Notes under the pieces: generated by a model
The model's input: the letters and a program-made list of their open reading frames with translations, nothing else
Told to the model about the DNA's origin: nothing
Databases searched by the model: none
Position numbers and translations under genes: made by a program
From: Armatimonadota bacterium
Lineage (GTDB): Bacteria; Armatimonadota; Fimbriimonadia; Fimbriimonadales; Fimbriimonadaceae
Direction of reading: 5' to 3'
NCBI GenBank assembly: GCA_018268315.1
Contig: JAFDWU010000008.1
Coordinates: 1-64,000 of the forward strand
Length of the DNA: 64,000 bases
Shown: piece after piece, positions 51,804-59,789 of the stretch
Layout: every line of letters begins with the position of its first letter
How positions within the stretch are numbered: position 1 is the stretch's first letter

Positions 51804-52436
51804 ATGAAACGATTACTCTTCTTCAGTCTTCTTCTGACCTCCCCGTTCGCGATGAGCGACGACTCGCCGATTCCGACGGTGAAGCTCAGCGCCAAGGGAA
51901 CGGATGTTCGCGATGTTCTTTGCGATCTCTTCACCCAGGCAAAGAAGAGCTTCGTGCTCGATCCGGGCATCAAGTACAGCCTCTATCTGAATTTGGACTC
52001 GATCCCGTTCGATGAATCGTTGACGATCATCTGCAAGACGGCAAACCTCTCTTACGAGCAGCAGAACGGAGTCTATTTCGTGCGCCGCTCCGGCCCTGCC
52101 AAAACGCAGCCGATTACTGCTGCAGCCGCTCCGAAACCACTTGGCTTCTTGCCGGAAAGCTATTTCTTAAAGCGCGTGAGCTTGAATCTGACGAAGACCG
52201 CGCTGAGCGACATCATGACGGAGCTTAGCCACCAAACCGGCGCGCCGATCGAGATTGCCAAGGAAGTTCCCGCCTATCGGTTGGACGCGGTTCTTGGACC
52301 TCGCACGCTGCGCTCGGCTTTGCTTGGCTTGACGAACGCCGCTGGCCTCAAATTCAAGGCGACCAATAACCGAACGATTTTGATCTACAAGGAATCCGAT
52401 AGCGATCACGTCACCGTGGTCGACTCAAGCAAGTAA
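51804..52436 (+). CDS. Exported protein with two STN-like domains
   Basis: A 210-residue protein with a signal peptide (KRLLFFSLLLTSPFAMS). Two copies of a secretin/TonB N-terminal-like domain follow: VKLSAKGTDVRDVLCDLFTQ at about residue 27, and VSLNLTKTALSDIMTELSHQ at about residue 125, each ending in a short strand (GVYFVRRS, RTILIYKE). Such domains are found in secretins and TonB receptors, but no barrel is attached here. It lies 10 bp after the anti-sigma-like gene and ends at a terminator. Confidence 0.68.
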   Translation: MKRLLFFSLLLTSPFAMSDDSPIPTVKLSAKGTDVRDVLCDLFTQAKKSFVLDPGIKYSLYLNLDSIPFDESLTIICKTANLSYEQQNGVYFVRRSGPAKTQPITAAAAPKPLGFLPESYFLKRVSLNLTKTALSDIMTELSHQTGAPIEIAKEVPAYRLDAVLGPRTLRSALLGLTNAAGLKFKATNNRTILIYKESDSDHVTVVDSSK

Positions 52437-52451
52437 CCTCCTAGAAGTCTT

Positions 52452-52482
52452 CCCCGTAGCCGTCGGCTGCGGGGATTTTTTT
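52452..52482 (+). terminator. Rho-independent terminator
   Basis: CCCCGTAGCC (52452-52461) pairs with GGCTGCGGGG (52465-52474), including one T-G pair, then ATTTTTTT. It ends the anti-sigma/STN unit 16 bp after the stop. Confidence 0.9.
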
Positions 52483-52558
52483 GCTTTATAGGGCTGGCCA
52501 GGCACCGTAATTCGCCGGGTATGCCCAAATGACGGCGGCGTGTCAAAATAGAACTCCA

Positions 52559-53311
52559 ATGGCAGGCCATTCCAAATGGAAGAATATTCGCATCCGCAAG
52601 GGTAAGCAAGACGCTATCCGCGGAAAGCTCTTTACCAAGATCAGCCGTGAGATCATCATGGCCGCCAAGGCAGGCGGCGGCGATATCGATGGCAACCTGC
52701 GCCTGCGCGTAGCGGTTCAGAAGGCGCGAGACAACTCGATGCCGATGGACAACATCAAGCGCTCGATTCAGCGCGGCACCGGCGAAATCGAAGGCGCAAG
52801 CTACGAAGAGCTGACCTACGAAGGCTACGGCCCCGGCGGCGCCGCGGTCCTGATGGAGTGCTATACCGAGAACCGAAACCGTACGGTAAGCGATATCCGC
52901 CACGCCTTCTCCAAGTGCGATGGCAACCTCGCCGAAAACGGCTCTGTAAGCTGGCAATTCAAACGCCTTGGCCAAATCTACATTTCGCTTGAAGACAACC
53001 CCAGCGCGGATGAAGACAGCGTGACGATGGCCGCCCTTGAAGGCGGCGCGGAAGACATCCAGACCGACGAGGAAGGCGTCACCGTTTACACCGACGTAAC
53101 CGACCTTCACACCGCCAACGAGGCGCTGATGAACGCCGGTTTTAAAACGTCCGAAGTGAGCCTGACGTACATCGCCACGAACAAAGTCACGCCTCCCGAA
53201 GGGGACATTCCCAAGCTGTTGAAGCTGTTAGAAATGCTTGAAGACCTCGATGATGTGAACGAAACATACGTCAATGTGGACATCACCGATGATATGCTTC
53301 AAGAGGCTTGA
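52559..53311 (+). CDS. yebC: YebC/PmpR-family protein
   Basis: A 250-residue protein of the YebC family, described as DNA-binding regulators and as factors helping ribosomes past polyproline stalls. AGHSKWKNIRIRKGKQDA is the conserved start, followed by the acidic domain (YEGYGPGGAAVLMECYTENR) and the C-terminal ferredoxin-like part ending in EDLDDVNETYVNVDI. ATG 52559 gives the family N-terminus. The stop overlaps the TTG start of the rhomboid gene. Confidence 0.95.
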   Translation: MAGHSKWKNIRIRKGKQDAIRGKLFTKISREIIMAAKAGGGDIDGNLRLRVAVQKARDNSMPMDNIKRSIQRGTGEIEGASYEELTYEGYGPGGAAVLMECYTENRNRTVSDIRHAFSKCDGNLAENGSVSWQFKRLGQIYISLEDNPSADEDSVTMAALEGGAEDIQTDEEGVTVYTDVTDLHTANEALMNAGFKTSEVSLTYIATNKVTPPEGDIPKLLKLLEMLEDLDDVNETYVNVDITDDMLQEA

Positions 53312-54393
53312 AACATTCGCGTACGCCTTACCTGACGCTTGTTCTCATCGCCGCGAACCTGGCGGTTGCGGCGGCGGTCGTTGTTTCGCCTGAAATTGTT
53401 GATACCTTTGGGTTTCACGCCGCCCAGCCAACCATCCTGTCGGCGTTCAGTTCGCTGTTCGTACATCAGAATATCATCCACCTGCTTGGCAACCTTGTGT
53501 TCCTTGCGGCTGCAGGCGCCTCGGTGGAGATGGCGACCGGCTGGGTGCGGTTTGCGATTGTCTATTTCCTGAGCGGCCTTGCTGGAGTCTTGGCGCATCG
53601 CTACTTGGCGCCGGGGCTGAATACGCCGCTCGTCGGCGCAAGCGGATGCATCGCCGGTTGCATTGGCTACTACAGCGCGCGCTACTTTGGCATGAAGGTG
53701 CCGATTCTGCCCGGCAAGGGCGTTTCGGTAGCCGCCATCGCGTTTGTGTGGGTGGTGCTGCAGGTTCTTGGGGCGGCGATCCGGCTTGGCGGCGATAGTC
53801 AAGACGTCGGCTACTGGGCGCATCTGGGCGGCTTCGCATGCGGCCTTGTGCTGAGCGTGGTGTTCCGGGCGCCGGACCTGGGTCAGCGAGAGCTTGGGCA
53901 CCAAGTGCTGGACGCGATGAATGGTCGCGGCCCCGCGGCGCAGATTTACGTCGCCGAGGCGCATCTGAAACGCCACCCAGATGACCCCAAGGCTTTGCAG
54001 GAAATCGCCCGCGCCGCGAACCTGATGGAAGACCCCCAGAAGGAAACGAAGGCGCTACTGGAGCTCATAAAGATATCCAAGCTCGAAGATCGGCGGGAGC
54101 CGCTCATCCGCCTCGCGGAAATGCACGAGCTAAAGCTGATCTCGACCTTAGAAAGAACGCGCATGGCGGAGGCTTATAAGGAAAGCCAGCCCGACCTTTG
54201 CGAGATGCTGCTTGCCAGCATCATCGAGGGGCCGAAGGATGATGCGGAGCGGCCGGAGGCGATGTTCTCGCTTGCCAAGCTGAAGATGCCGAACGACCCG
54301 CAGACCGCGCAGGTGATATTGCGCGACTTGGAGAAGGATTACCCGCTGCATGGGACGCTGGAAAACGCCAGGATTCGGGGTTGGCTGAAGTAG
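53308..54393 (+). CDS. Rhomboid-type protein with TPR-like C-terminal domain
   Basis: A 361-residue protein. Residues 1-190 form a rhomboid membrane domain with HQNIIHLLGNLVFL, the catalytic Ser in GASGCIAGC and the His in WAHLGGFACG. The C-terminal 165 residues are soluble and made of helical repeats (AHLKRHPDDPKALQEIARAA) resembling TPR units. That tail may select substrates or partners. The TTG start overlaps the yebC stop (TTGA). It overlaps the next gene by 13 bp. Confidence 0.82.
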   Translation: MKHSRTPYLTLVLIAANLAVAAAVVVSPEIVDTFGFHAAQPTILSAFSSLFVHQNIIHLLGNLVFLAAAGASVEMATGWVRFAIVYFLSGLAGVLAHRYLAPGLNTPLVGASGCIAGCIGYYSARYFGMKVPILPGKGVSVAAIAFVWVVLQVLGAAIRLGGDSQDVGYWAHLGGFACGLVLSVVFRAPDLGQRELGHQVLDAMNGRGPAAQIYVAEAHLKRHPDDPKALQEIARAANLMEDPQKETKALLELIKISKLEDRREPLIRLAEMHELKLISTLERTRMAEAYKESQPDLCEMLLASIIEGPKDDAERPEAMFSLAKLKMPNDPQTAQVILRDLEKDYPLHGTLENARIRGWLK

Positions 54394-55046
54394 AAGATTT
54401 TGACCTGCGCGCCAGCATCCTCGGGTTCATTGCACGGGGGCTGGTAAGGCTGATCGGTTGCACGCTTCGCTACCAATTTGAGAACGAGGAGGTCGTGCTT
54501 GACAAGCCGCCTCACGGCCAGGTGATTTGCGGCTGGCATGGGCGCTCCTTCCCCTACGCCTACCGCTTTCGCGGCAAAGGCTACTGGGTCATCATCAGCC
54601 TTTCGCGCGATGGGCGGATTCAAAAGCGGGTGTTTGAAGGGCTTGGCTACCAAATTATTCGCGGCAGCACCGGGCGCGGCGGAGTGCGCGCGCTTGCCGA
54701 AGCGATTACCGCGCTGAAGAAGGGCGGAACGATGGCGCTAACACCCGACGGCCCGCGCGGGCCCAGCGGCGAGGTACAGCCAGGGGTGATGGTGATGGCG
54801 CAGAAAAGCGGGGCGACCCTAATCCCGGTCGGCATTAGCGCGCGGCCAAGGCGGCTGTTTCGCTCGTGGGATCGCTACCTGATTCCGATGCCGTTCGCGC
54901 GAGTCTTTATGAAGTTTGGGCAGCCACTGACGGTGCCGCCGAAGGCGACCGAGCAAGAAGTCGAGGCGCTGCGTTTACAGCTTCAGGTTGAAATGCTGCG
55001 CCTGGAAGCCGAAGCTGAAGCAGCGCTCGGCTTCAGCCCCAAATAA
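54381..55046 (+). CDS. DUF374 acyltransferase-like protein
   Basis: A 221-residue protein of the DUF374 group, related to lysophospholipid and lipid A acyltransferases. The family motif ICGWHGRSFPYAYRF carries the His of the active site. LTPDGPRGPSGEVQPGVMVM is a second signature, and LIPVGISARP follows. The natural substrate is not established; lipid A or a glycolipid would fit a cell with lpx genes. Its TTG start lies inside the rhomboid gene. It overlaps the convergent purA by 14 bp. Confidence 0.82.
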   Translation: MAEVEDFDLRASILGFIARGLVRLIGCTLRYQFENEEVVLDKPPHGQVICGWHGRSFPYAYRFRGKGYWVIISLSRDGRIQKRVFEGLGYQIIRGSTGRGGVRALAEAITALKKGGTMALTPDGPRGPSGEVQPGVMVMAQKSGATLIPVGISARPRRLFRSWDRYLIPMPFARVFMKFGQPLTVPPKATEQEVEALRLQLQVEMLRLEAEAEAALGFSPK

Positions 55047-56322
55047 GCTCTGGCCGGACCACGATGGTTTCTTTTCGATCGGGCCCGATGCTCACGATCG
55101 CCACCGGCGTTTCTGTGAATTCCTCGATGAACTTCAGATAAGCGCGGGCGCTTGCCGGAAGGTCTTCCATCTTGCGGCATCCTCGCAAATCGCCTTCCCA
55201 GCCTTCCATCGTTAGATAAGCAGGCTCCACGTGGGCGAATTCAACCAGATCGTTCGGCACGTGCTGAACCGGACCGCTTGGTGTCTTGTAACCAGTCGCC
55301 ACTTGCAGTTCGGGCAATCCGCTGAGGACGTCCAGCCGGGTGACCACCAACCCGCTAAGCGAATTCAGGCGGCAAGAGTGGCGAAGCAGGATAAGGTCCA
55401 GCCAGCCGCAGCGCCTTCCGCGCCCGGTGACGGTGCCGTACTCGCGGCCTTGCTCGCGGATCCACTCGCCGGTCTTGTCGTTGAGTTCGGTCGGGAACGG
55501 GCCGGAGCCGACGCGCGTGGTGTATGCCTTGCAGACTCCCAGCACGTTGTCGATCGCCCTCGGACCAACGCCGGTGCCGAGGCACGCGCCGGCGGCGATC
55601 GGATGGCTGGAGGTCACGTAGGGGTAGGTGCCGCAGTCGAGATCGAGGAAAGTTCCCTGCGCGCCTTCGAACAGCACGCGCTTGCCTTGCTTAACCGCTT
55701 CCTGGATCATCGGCTCGACGTCGACCACGAGCGGCCGCAACTGATCGGCGTAGCCGGTGTACTCCTTCAGCAGCGAATCGTATTCGATAGGTTCCTTGTT
55801 GAAAAGCTGAAGATATTTATTCTTGACATCTAGCACCTCTCGCAACCGTTGCGGGAAGCGGTTCGGGTCCACGAATTCGCTCATGCGGATGCCGAGGCGG
55901 GCGACCTTGTCCTCGTAGGCGGGGCCGATCCCGCGCGAGGTGGTGCCGATCTTGTTTTGGCCGCGCGCCTCTTCCTCCAGGCTGTCCAGCAGCCGATGGT
56001 AGGGGAAGACCACGTGGGCGGCGCTCGAAATGTAGAGCTTTCCAAGGTCGGCAGTTATCGCTTTCGTGCGCTTTAGCTCTTCCAGCAAGCCGGATGGGCA
56101 GATGACCATGCCTCCGCCGAGAATCGAGGCGACGTTCGGGTGCAGGATTCCCGCTGGGATGAGCTGGAACTTGTATTCTTTGCCTTCGGCGATGACGGTG
56201 TGTCCGGCGTTATTGCCGCCGCTGTAGCGAATGACCATATCGGCCTCGCTGCCCAGAACGTCGACGAGCTTGCCTTTGGCTTCGTCGCCCCACTGCGCCC
56301 CAACAATGACCAGGGTTGACAT
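55033..56322 (-). CDS. purA: Adenylosuccinate synthetase
   Basis: Converts IMP, aspartate and GTP to adenylosuccinate in AMP synthesis. The P-loop-like start STLVIVGAQWGDEAKGKLVD, the YSGGNNAGHT segment with the catalytic His, TTSRGIGPAYEDK, FEGAQGTFLDLDCGTYPYVT and TVTGRGRRCGWLDL are all present, and the length (429 residues) is normal. GGAGG lies 8 nt before ATG 56322. A promoter and a terminator-like hairpin lie in its short leader. Confidence 0.97.
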   Translation of the reverse strand: MSTLVIVGAQWGDEAKGKLVDVLGSEADMVIRYSGGNNAGHTVIAEGKEYKFQLIPAGILHPNVASILGGGMVICPSGLLEELKRTKAITADLGKLYISSAAHVVFPYHRLLDSLEEEARGQNKIGTTSRGIGPAYEDKVARLGIRMSEFVDPNRFPQRLREVLDVKNKYLQLFNKEPIEYDSLLKEYTGYADQLRPLVVDVEPMIQEAVKQGKRVLFEGAQGTFLDLDCGTYPYVTSSHPIAAGACLGTGVGPRAIDNVLGVCKAYTTRVGSGPFPTELNDKTGEWIREQGREYGTVTGRGRRCGWLDLILLRHSCRLNSLSGLVVTRLDVLSGLPELQVATGYKTPSGPVQHVPNDLVEFAHVEPAYLTMEGWEGDLRGCRKMEDLPASARAYLKFIEEFTETPVAIVSIGPDRKETIVVRPELIWG

Positions 56323-56346
56323 CGTTTGTTTCCTCCACGGAGGCAC

Positions 56347-56380
56347 AAAAAAGGCGGCCTCCTCACGTCGAGGATCCGCC
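56347..56380 (-). terminator. Terminator-like hairpin in the purA leader
   Basis: On the minus strand GGCGG-A-TCCTC pairs with GAGGA-GG-CCGCC (56353-56380) around GACGT, followed directly by TTTTTT (56347-56352). Only 24 bp separate it from the purA ATG, and a promoter lies upstream, so it is placed as an attenuator. It could also end transcription of the upstream membrane-protein gene. Confidence 0.7.
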
Positions 56381-56391
56381 GGCGGTAAGCC

Positions 56392-56443
56392 GTTGAGCCT
56401 TATCTCAACCCGGTTATTATAACACAGCCCGCCTCATGGGCAA
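56392..56443 (-). promoter_or_regulatory. purA promoter and 5' hairpin
   Basis: On the minus strand TTGCCC (56438-56443), a 16-bp spacer and a perfect TATAAT (56416-56421) form a sigma-70-type promoter. About 7 bp downstream, near the expected first transcribed base, GTTGAG pairs with CTCAAC around a hexaloop ATAAGG (56392-56409). The transcript would begin with this hairpin and then meet the terminator-like stem. Confidence 0.6.
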
Positions 56444-56451
56444 AGCGGTTT

Positions 56452-56934
56452 TTAGACTTCGCTTTCGGGCTCCTCAGCTAGTTTCCCGTGCTGACGAAAC
56501 TCTTCAAGGTCTTTCCAGAAGAACGAAAGCCTGCTGAGTGTGCACCGGACGATGATGAACTTAGACCTTCCCGTTATCTCCCACCGCTTGGTGGAGTCGC
56601 CCGCCATAAACGTCACTTGACTTACGCCCAAGATTTCTGAGCTTGTCAGCCGTGCATCCTCTCTGCCGTTGAAGTCAATGTGAATAAGGTAGGCGCCATC
56701 GAAAATGAGCCGCTCATTCTTCGGCCGCAACACATAGTCAACGTATATTTTTCGAGTCTGCAACAATGGCAGTAGGCCGATGAATAGAATGATGCCAACT
56801 GCTCCCAAGTCAAGGCCGGATCGACCCTGTAGGCAGATTCCGCCAATTCCGGCCGCCAACATGAAGGACGCGCCGAACATCGCCACCATGATTGGCCAGA
56901 AATTGTAGCGCTGCTGATAGTAGTAGGTTTTCAA
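56452..56934 (-). CDS. Two-helix membrane protein of unknown function
   Basis: A 160-residue protein with two hydrophobic segments (IMVAMFGASFMLAAGIGG, AVGIILFIGLLPLLQ) near the N-terminus. A cytoplasmic beta-rich domain follows, with the look of a PH-like fold (FDGAYLIHIDFNGREDA, STKRWEITGRSKFIIVR). I do not recognise the family. Its C-terminus, ESEV, is shared with the next gene upstream. Confidence 0.5.
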   Translation of the reverse strand: MKTYYYQQRYNFWPIMVAMFGASFMLAAGIGGICLQGRSGLDLGAVGIILFIGLLPLLQTRKIYVDYVLRPKNERLIFDGAYLIHIDFNGREDARLTSSEILGVSQVTFMAGDSTKRWEITGRSKFIIVRCTLSRLSFFWKDLEEFRQHGKLAEEPESEV

Positions 56935-56970
56935 GCCTCTCAGGCTAAATGATAACGCGAAACCAGGACT

Positions 56971-58137
56971 TTAGACTTCGCTTTCGCTCCGCTTAATCTC
57001 AATTCCCCGCTTCCGAATCTCGTCCAGCATCCGCGCGCCGGGTACCGCAAGTTCATACCGCAAGCAACCCGCCTCGCAGCGACCAGCGGCGATTTCGCCC
57101 GCATAGATCGCCATCGAAAAGCCGGTCATGCGCTCCATGCTAGTGAAGCCGGTGGCGGGGTCTTGGTGATCCAGAATATCAAGCTGGATTCGACGCCGCT
57201 TGCCGCCCTTGATGCCGACGCCAACCCCGCGCACAATGCAAAGATCGCGGTCCTTGATCTTTCCCAGCGAATCGCCAAACACCTTGCAGAAGAACTCGCG
57301 CGGGACGACCGCGCTTTCGCCCACCGTAACCGGTTCGGTCGACCAAAATCCGTAGTCGCGGAAGACCTGCATGATGGCGCAGTGGCCGGGGTAGCGCACG
57401 GTCTTGTATTCGTAATTCTTCACGCGGCCCTGCAATGAGAATGGCGCGGTGCTGACGCCACCGGAGGTCACAAACGCCTCCATTTGGCCGACGCCTTCAA
57501 CCTGGATTTCCTCTAACTCACCAAGAGTCTTCACGTAGTGAATCTTGCCGTCGCGCAGGATGATGCCGCTGAGGTCATATTCGCCAACTAGGCCATCCAC
57601 ATGGAAGGTCATCATGTAGTTCAACGGCGGAATCGGGTTCATCGGCAGCACGCCGCAGTACAGGTTCACCGATTCGGCTTCGTCGAACTCGTCGATCAGC
57701 GCCACACCGATGTTGTTCACCAGGCCGGGGGCGAGGCCGGTATCGGGGACGATGGTTACGCCTGCGGCTTTTGCCTGCTCGTGCAGGTCAAGGGTGGCCT
57801 GGGTCGTGTCGGTGTTGCCGCCAAGGTCCACCATGCTGGTCCCGGTCTCGATGGCGACCTTCGCGACCTCGGTGTACATCCACCAAGGCAGGCAGGCAAG
57901 CAAAACATCCACGCCCTGTAAGAAGGCGGCAAGGCTTGCGGGATTGAGGGCATCGACCTGGCAGCTTTCCAGGTTGCTGAAGCCGGTGAGTTCTCTCAGT
58001 CGCGCCTCGGCTTTTTGGGCTTGGGAGAGTTGGTAATCGCCGAGCTTTAGCCGGCCGGGGGAAGAGAATTTGATAACGTCATAGGCCGCCGCCGTCCCCT
58101 GCATCCCACTTCCCAACACCGCAAAACACTTCGCCAT
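56971..58137 (-). CDS. Saccharopine dehydrogenase-family oxidoreductase
   Basis: A 388-residue protein with the Rossmann motif VLGSGMQGTAAAYD at residues 7-20. The second domain carries VPDTGLAPGLVNNIG and SGGVSTAPFSLQG, as in saccharopine and lysine-6-dehydrogenase-type enzymes. These act on lysine or related amino acids with NAD(P). Members with this domain order include lysine 6-dehydrogenase, but the substrate is not certain. It lies 30 bp downstream of the metallophosphoesterase genes. Confidence 0.8.
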   Translation of the reverse strand: MAKCFAVLGSGMQGTAAAYDVIKFSSPGRLKLGDYQLSQAQKAEARLRELTGFSNLESCQVDALNPASLAAFLQGVDVLLACLPWWMYTEVAKVAIETGTSMVDLGGNTDTTQATLDLHEQAKAAGVTIVPDTGLAPGLVNNIGVALIDEFDEAESVNLYCGVLPMNPIPPLNYMMTFHVDGLVGEYDLSGIILRDGKIHYVKTLGELEEIQVEGVGQMEAFVTSGGVSTAPFSLQGRVKNYEYKTVRYPGHCAIMQVFRDYGFWSTEPVTVGESAVVPREFFCKVFGDSLGKIKDRDLCIVRGVGVGIKGGKRRRIQLDILDHQDPATGFTSMERMTGFSMAIYAGEIAAGRCEAGCLRYELAVPGARMLDEIRKRGIEIKRSESEV

Positions 58138-58167
58138 AAGCCGCTAGGGTACCAAGCTGGCGGGAGC

Positions 58168-58977
58168 CTACGCAGGATGTAGTTCCAGAATCGCGACTTC
58201 CGGCTTGCAGTTCAACCGACTCGGCGGCCCGGTTGTCCCCACGCCGCGGGTGACGAACAGCGGGGTCGAGGCGTCAGGATAGAAGCCGCGCGGAAAGCGC
58301 CGCCCGCCCTTGGTGTACATCGGCGTGAAGCCGCCAGGGAAGCGGAATTGCCCGCCGTGAGTGTGGCCGGAGATCATTAGCGCAGCGCCATCGGGCACTA
58401 GCTCCACCCAATCCGGCTCGTGCCACAGCACGATAGTGGGGTCGTGGCCCATCTGGTCGGCGTACGCGGCAACCGGGTCGGGGCGACCGGAAATGAAGCT
58501 GTCGATGCCCACCCACCGGATTCCCGCGTGAACCCACGCCTCATTCTCCAGATACTTGATGCTCAACTCCTCCAGCACCGGACGCAGGAACTCAGGCGAG
58601 CCCGCCCAATACTCGTGGTTGCCGGGGATCGCCACCACGTTCCCCTGCATCAGCAGCAGCGGCTCCAGCGCCTCGCCAAGCTCTTGGATAGAGGATTCCT
58701 TCCAGTAAGCGACGAAGTCGCCCGCCAGCACCACCATATCGGGCGAGGCGTCCAGCGCCATCATGATCGCGCGGTCCACCAGTTCGCGGCTGTACTTGTC
58801 GCGCAAGTGAAAGTCGGCGAGCACGGCAATTCGAAAGCCGTCCAATCGCTTCGGCCAGCGGGGCAGGCGCAGCTTGTAGTCCTCGCGCACTAACTGCTTG
58901 GAGCCGACCAGGCAGCCGTAAGTAAGCACGCCCGCGCCAACTACCGCTCCACCGGCCAGAAAAGGAAGCCAGCGCAC
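58168..58977 (-). CDS. Calcineurin-like metallophosphoesterase, membrane-anchored
   Basis: A 269-residue phosphoesterase. A hydrophobic N-terminus (LPFLAGGAVVGAGVLTYGC) anchors or exports it. The metal-binding motifs are in order: VLADFHLRD, LAGDFVAYW, IPGNHEYW, then VLWHEPDW and SGHTHGGQ. It resembles YkuE/YaeI-type enzymes thought to act on UDP-diacylglucosamine or other lipid pyrophosphates. The start is GTG 58977, 2 bp from the stop of its tandem paralogue, and the two share the same length. Confidence 0.88.
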   Translation of the reverse strand: MRWLPFLAGGAVVGAGVLTYGCLVGSKQLVREDYKLRLPRWPKRLDGFRIAVLADFHLRDKYSRELVDRAIMMALDASPDMVVLAGDFVAYWKESSIQELGEALEPLLLMQGNVVAIPGNHEYWAGSPEFLRPVLEELSIKYLENEAWVHAGIRWVGIDSFISGRPDPVAAYADQMGHDPTIVLWHEPDWVELVPDGAALMISGHTHGGQFRFPGGFTPMYTKGGRRFPRGFYPDASTPLFVTRGVGTTGPPSRLNCKPEVAILELHPA

Positions 58978-58979
58978 GG

Positions 58980-59789
58980 TTAGGCAGACCTCAGCGTGAG
59001 CTCGTTAATCTCAGGCGGGCAGAACAGCCGGATATCTGGACCAACCGTGCCGACGCCGTTCGAGACGAACAGCGGCGCGGGGGCATCGGGGTAGTAGCCA
59101 GAGTAATACGTGAGCGCGCCCAGGTGGGTGTAGAACGGCTTGCCGTTCGGCATGCAAATCTGGCCGCCGTGAGAGTGGCCAGCCAGCACGAGGCTGGAGT
59201 TGGTAGGAACCGTTGCCACGTAATCCGGCTCGTGGACCATCGAGATCATCGAGCGCGATACGTTAGTGAGGTCGATGAAGCGCGGGTCGGGGTTGCCAAA
59301 CAGCCCGTCGTCGTAGCCGGCGATGGTCACGCCGCGCACCTCGGCCTTCTTGTTGCAAAGAATCTTCACGTTAGAGCCCTTAATCACGCGATACAGCCGC
59401 CCGATGCCGCATTTGTAATCATGGTTGCCCAAGATGCCCAGAACGGGGCAGCGGGCCTCCTGGAGGGGTTCCAGGGCATGCACCAGAGACTTATCGGAAA
59501 GCGGATCGTGGTTGGAGAAGAAATCTCCGGTGATGAGCAGGGCGTCCGGCTTCAAAGAGACCGCCATCTCAAGCGCCTGCCGAGCGCGGGCGGCGGAGCG
59601 GGGTCGGTCGGCATGGAGGTCGCTGACCTGCACAATGCGAAAACCATCGGCATCCCACTTAGGAAGGCGCAGCTCGCGCCTATCCAGCTTCATCTGATAG
59701 GCGTAGTAATCGCCGACGGCGTAGGTGGCAGTGCAGGCAAGGAAGCTGCCGCCTGCCATTTTCAGGAATTTGCGACGGGTCACGCTCAA
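58980..59789 (-). CDS. Calcineurin-like metallophosphoesterase with Tat-type signal
   Basis: A 269-residue tandem paralogue of the gene downstream. The N-terminus SVTRRKFLKMAGGSFLACTA is a twin-arginine signal, so the folded enzyme should be sent to the periplasm. The motifs VSDLHAD, ITGDFFSN, LGNHDYK, VHEPDY and AGHSHGGQ are all intact. It overlaps the upstream methyltransferase fusion by 4 bp. Two different targeting signals on two enzymes of one family suggest different locations or substrates. Confidence 0.88.
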   Translation of the reverse strand: MSVTRRKFLKMAGGSFLACTATYAVGDYYAYQMKLDRRELRLPKWDADGFRIVQVSDLHADRPRSAARARQALEMAVSLKPDALLITGDFFSNHDPLSDKSLVHALEPLQEARCPVLGILGNHDYKCGIGRLYRVIKGSNVKILCNKKAEVRGVTIAGYDDGLFGNPDPRFIDLTNVSRSMISMVHEPDYVATVPTNSSLVLAGHSHGGQICMPNGKPFYTHLGALTYYSGYYPDAPAPLFVSNGVGTVGPDIRLFCPPEINELTLRSA

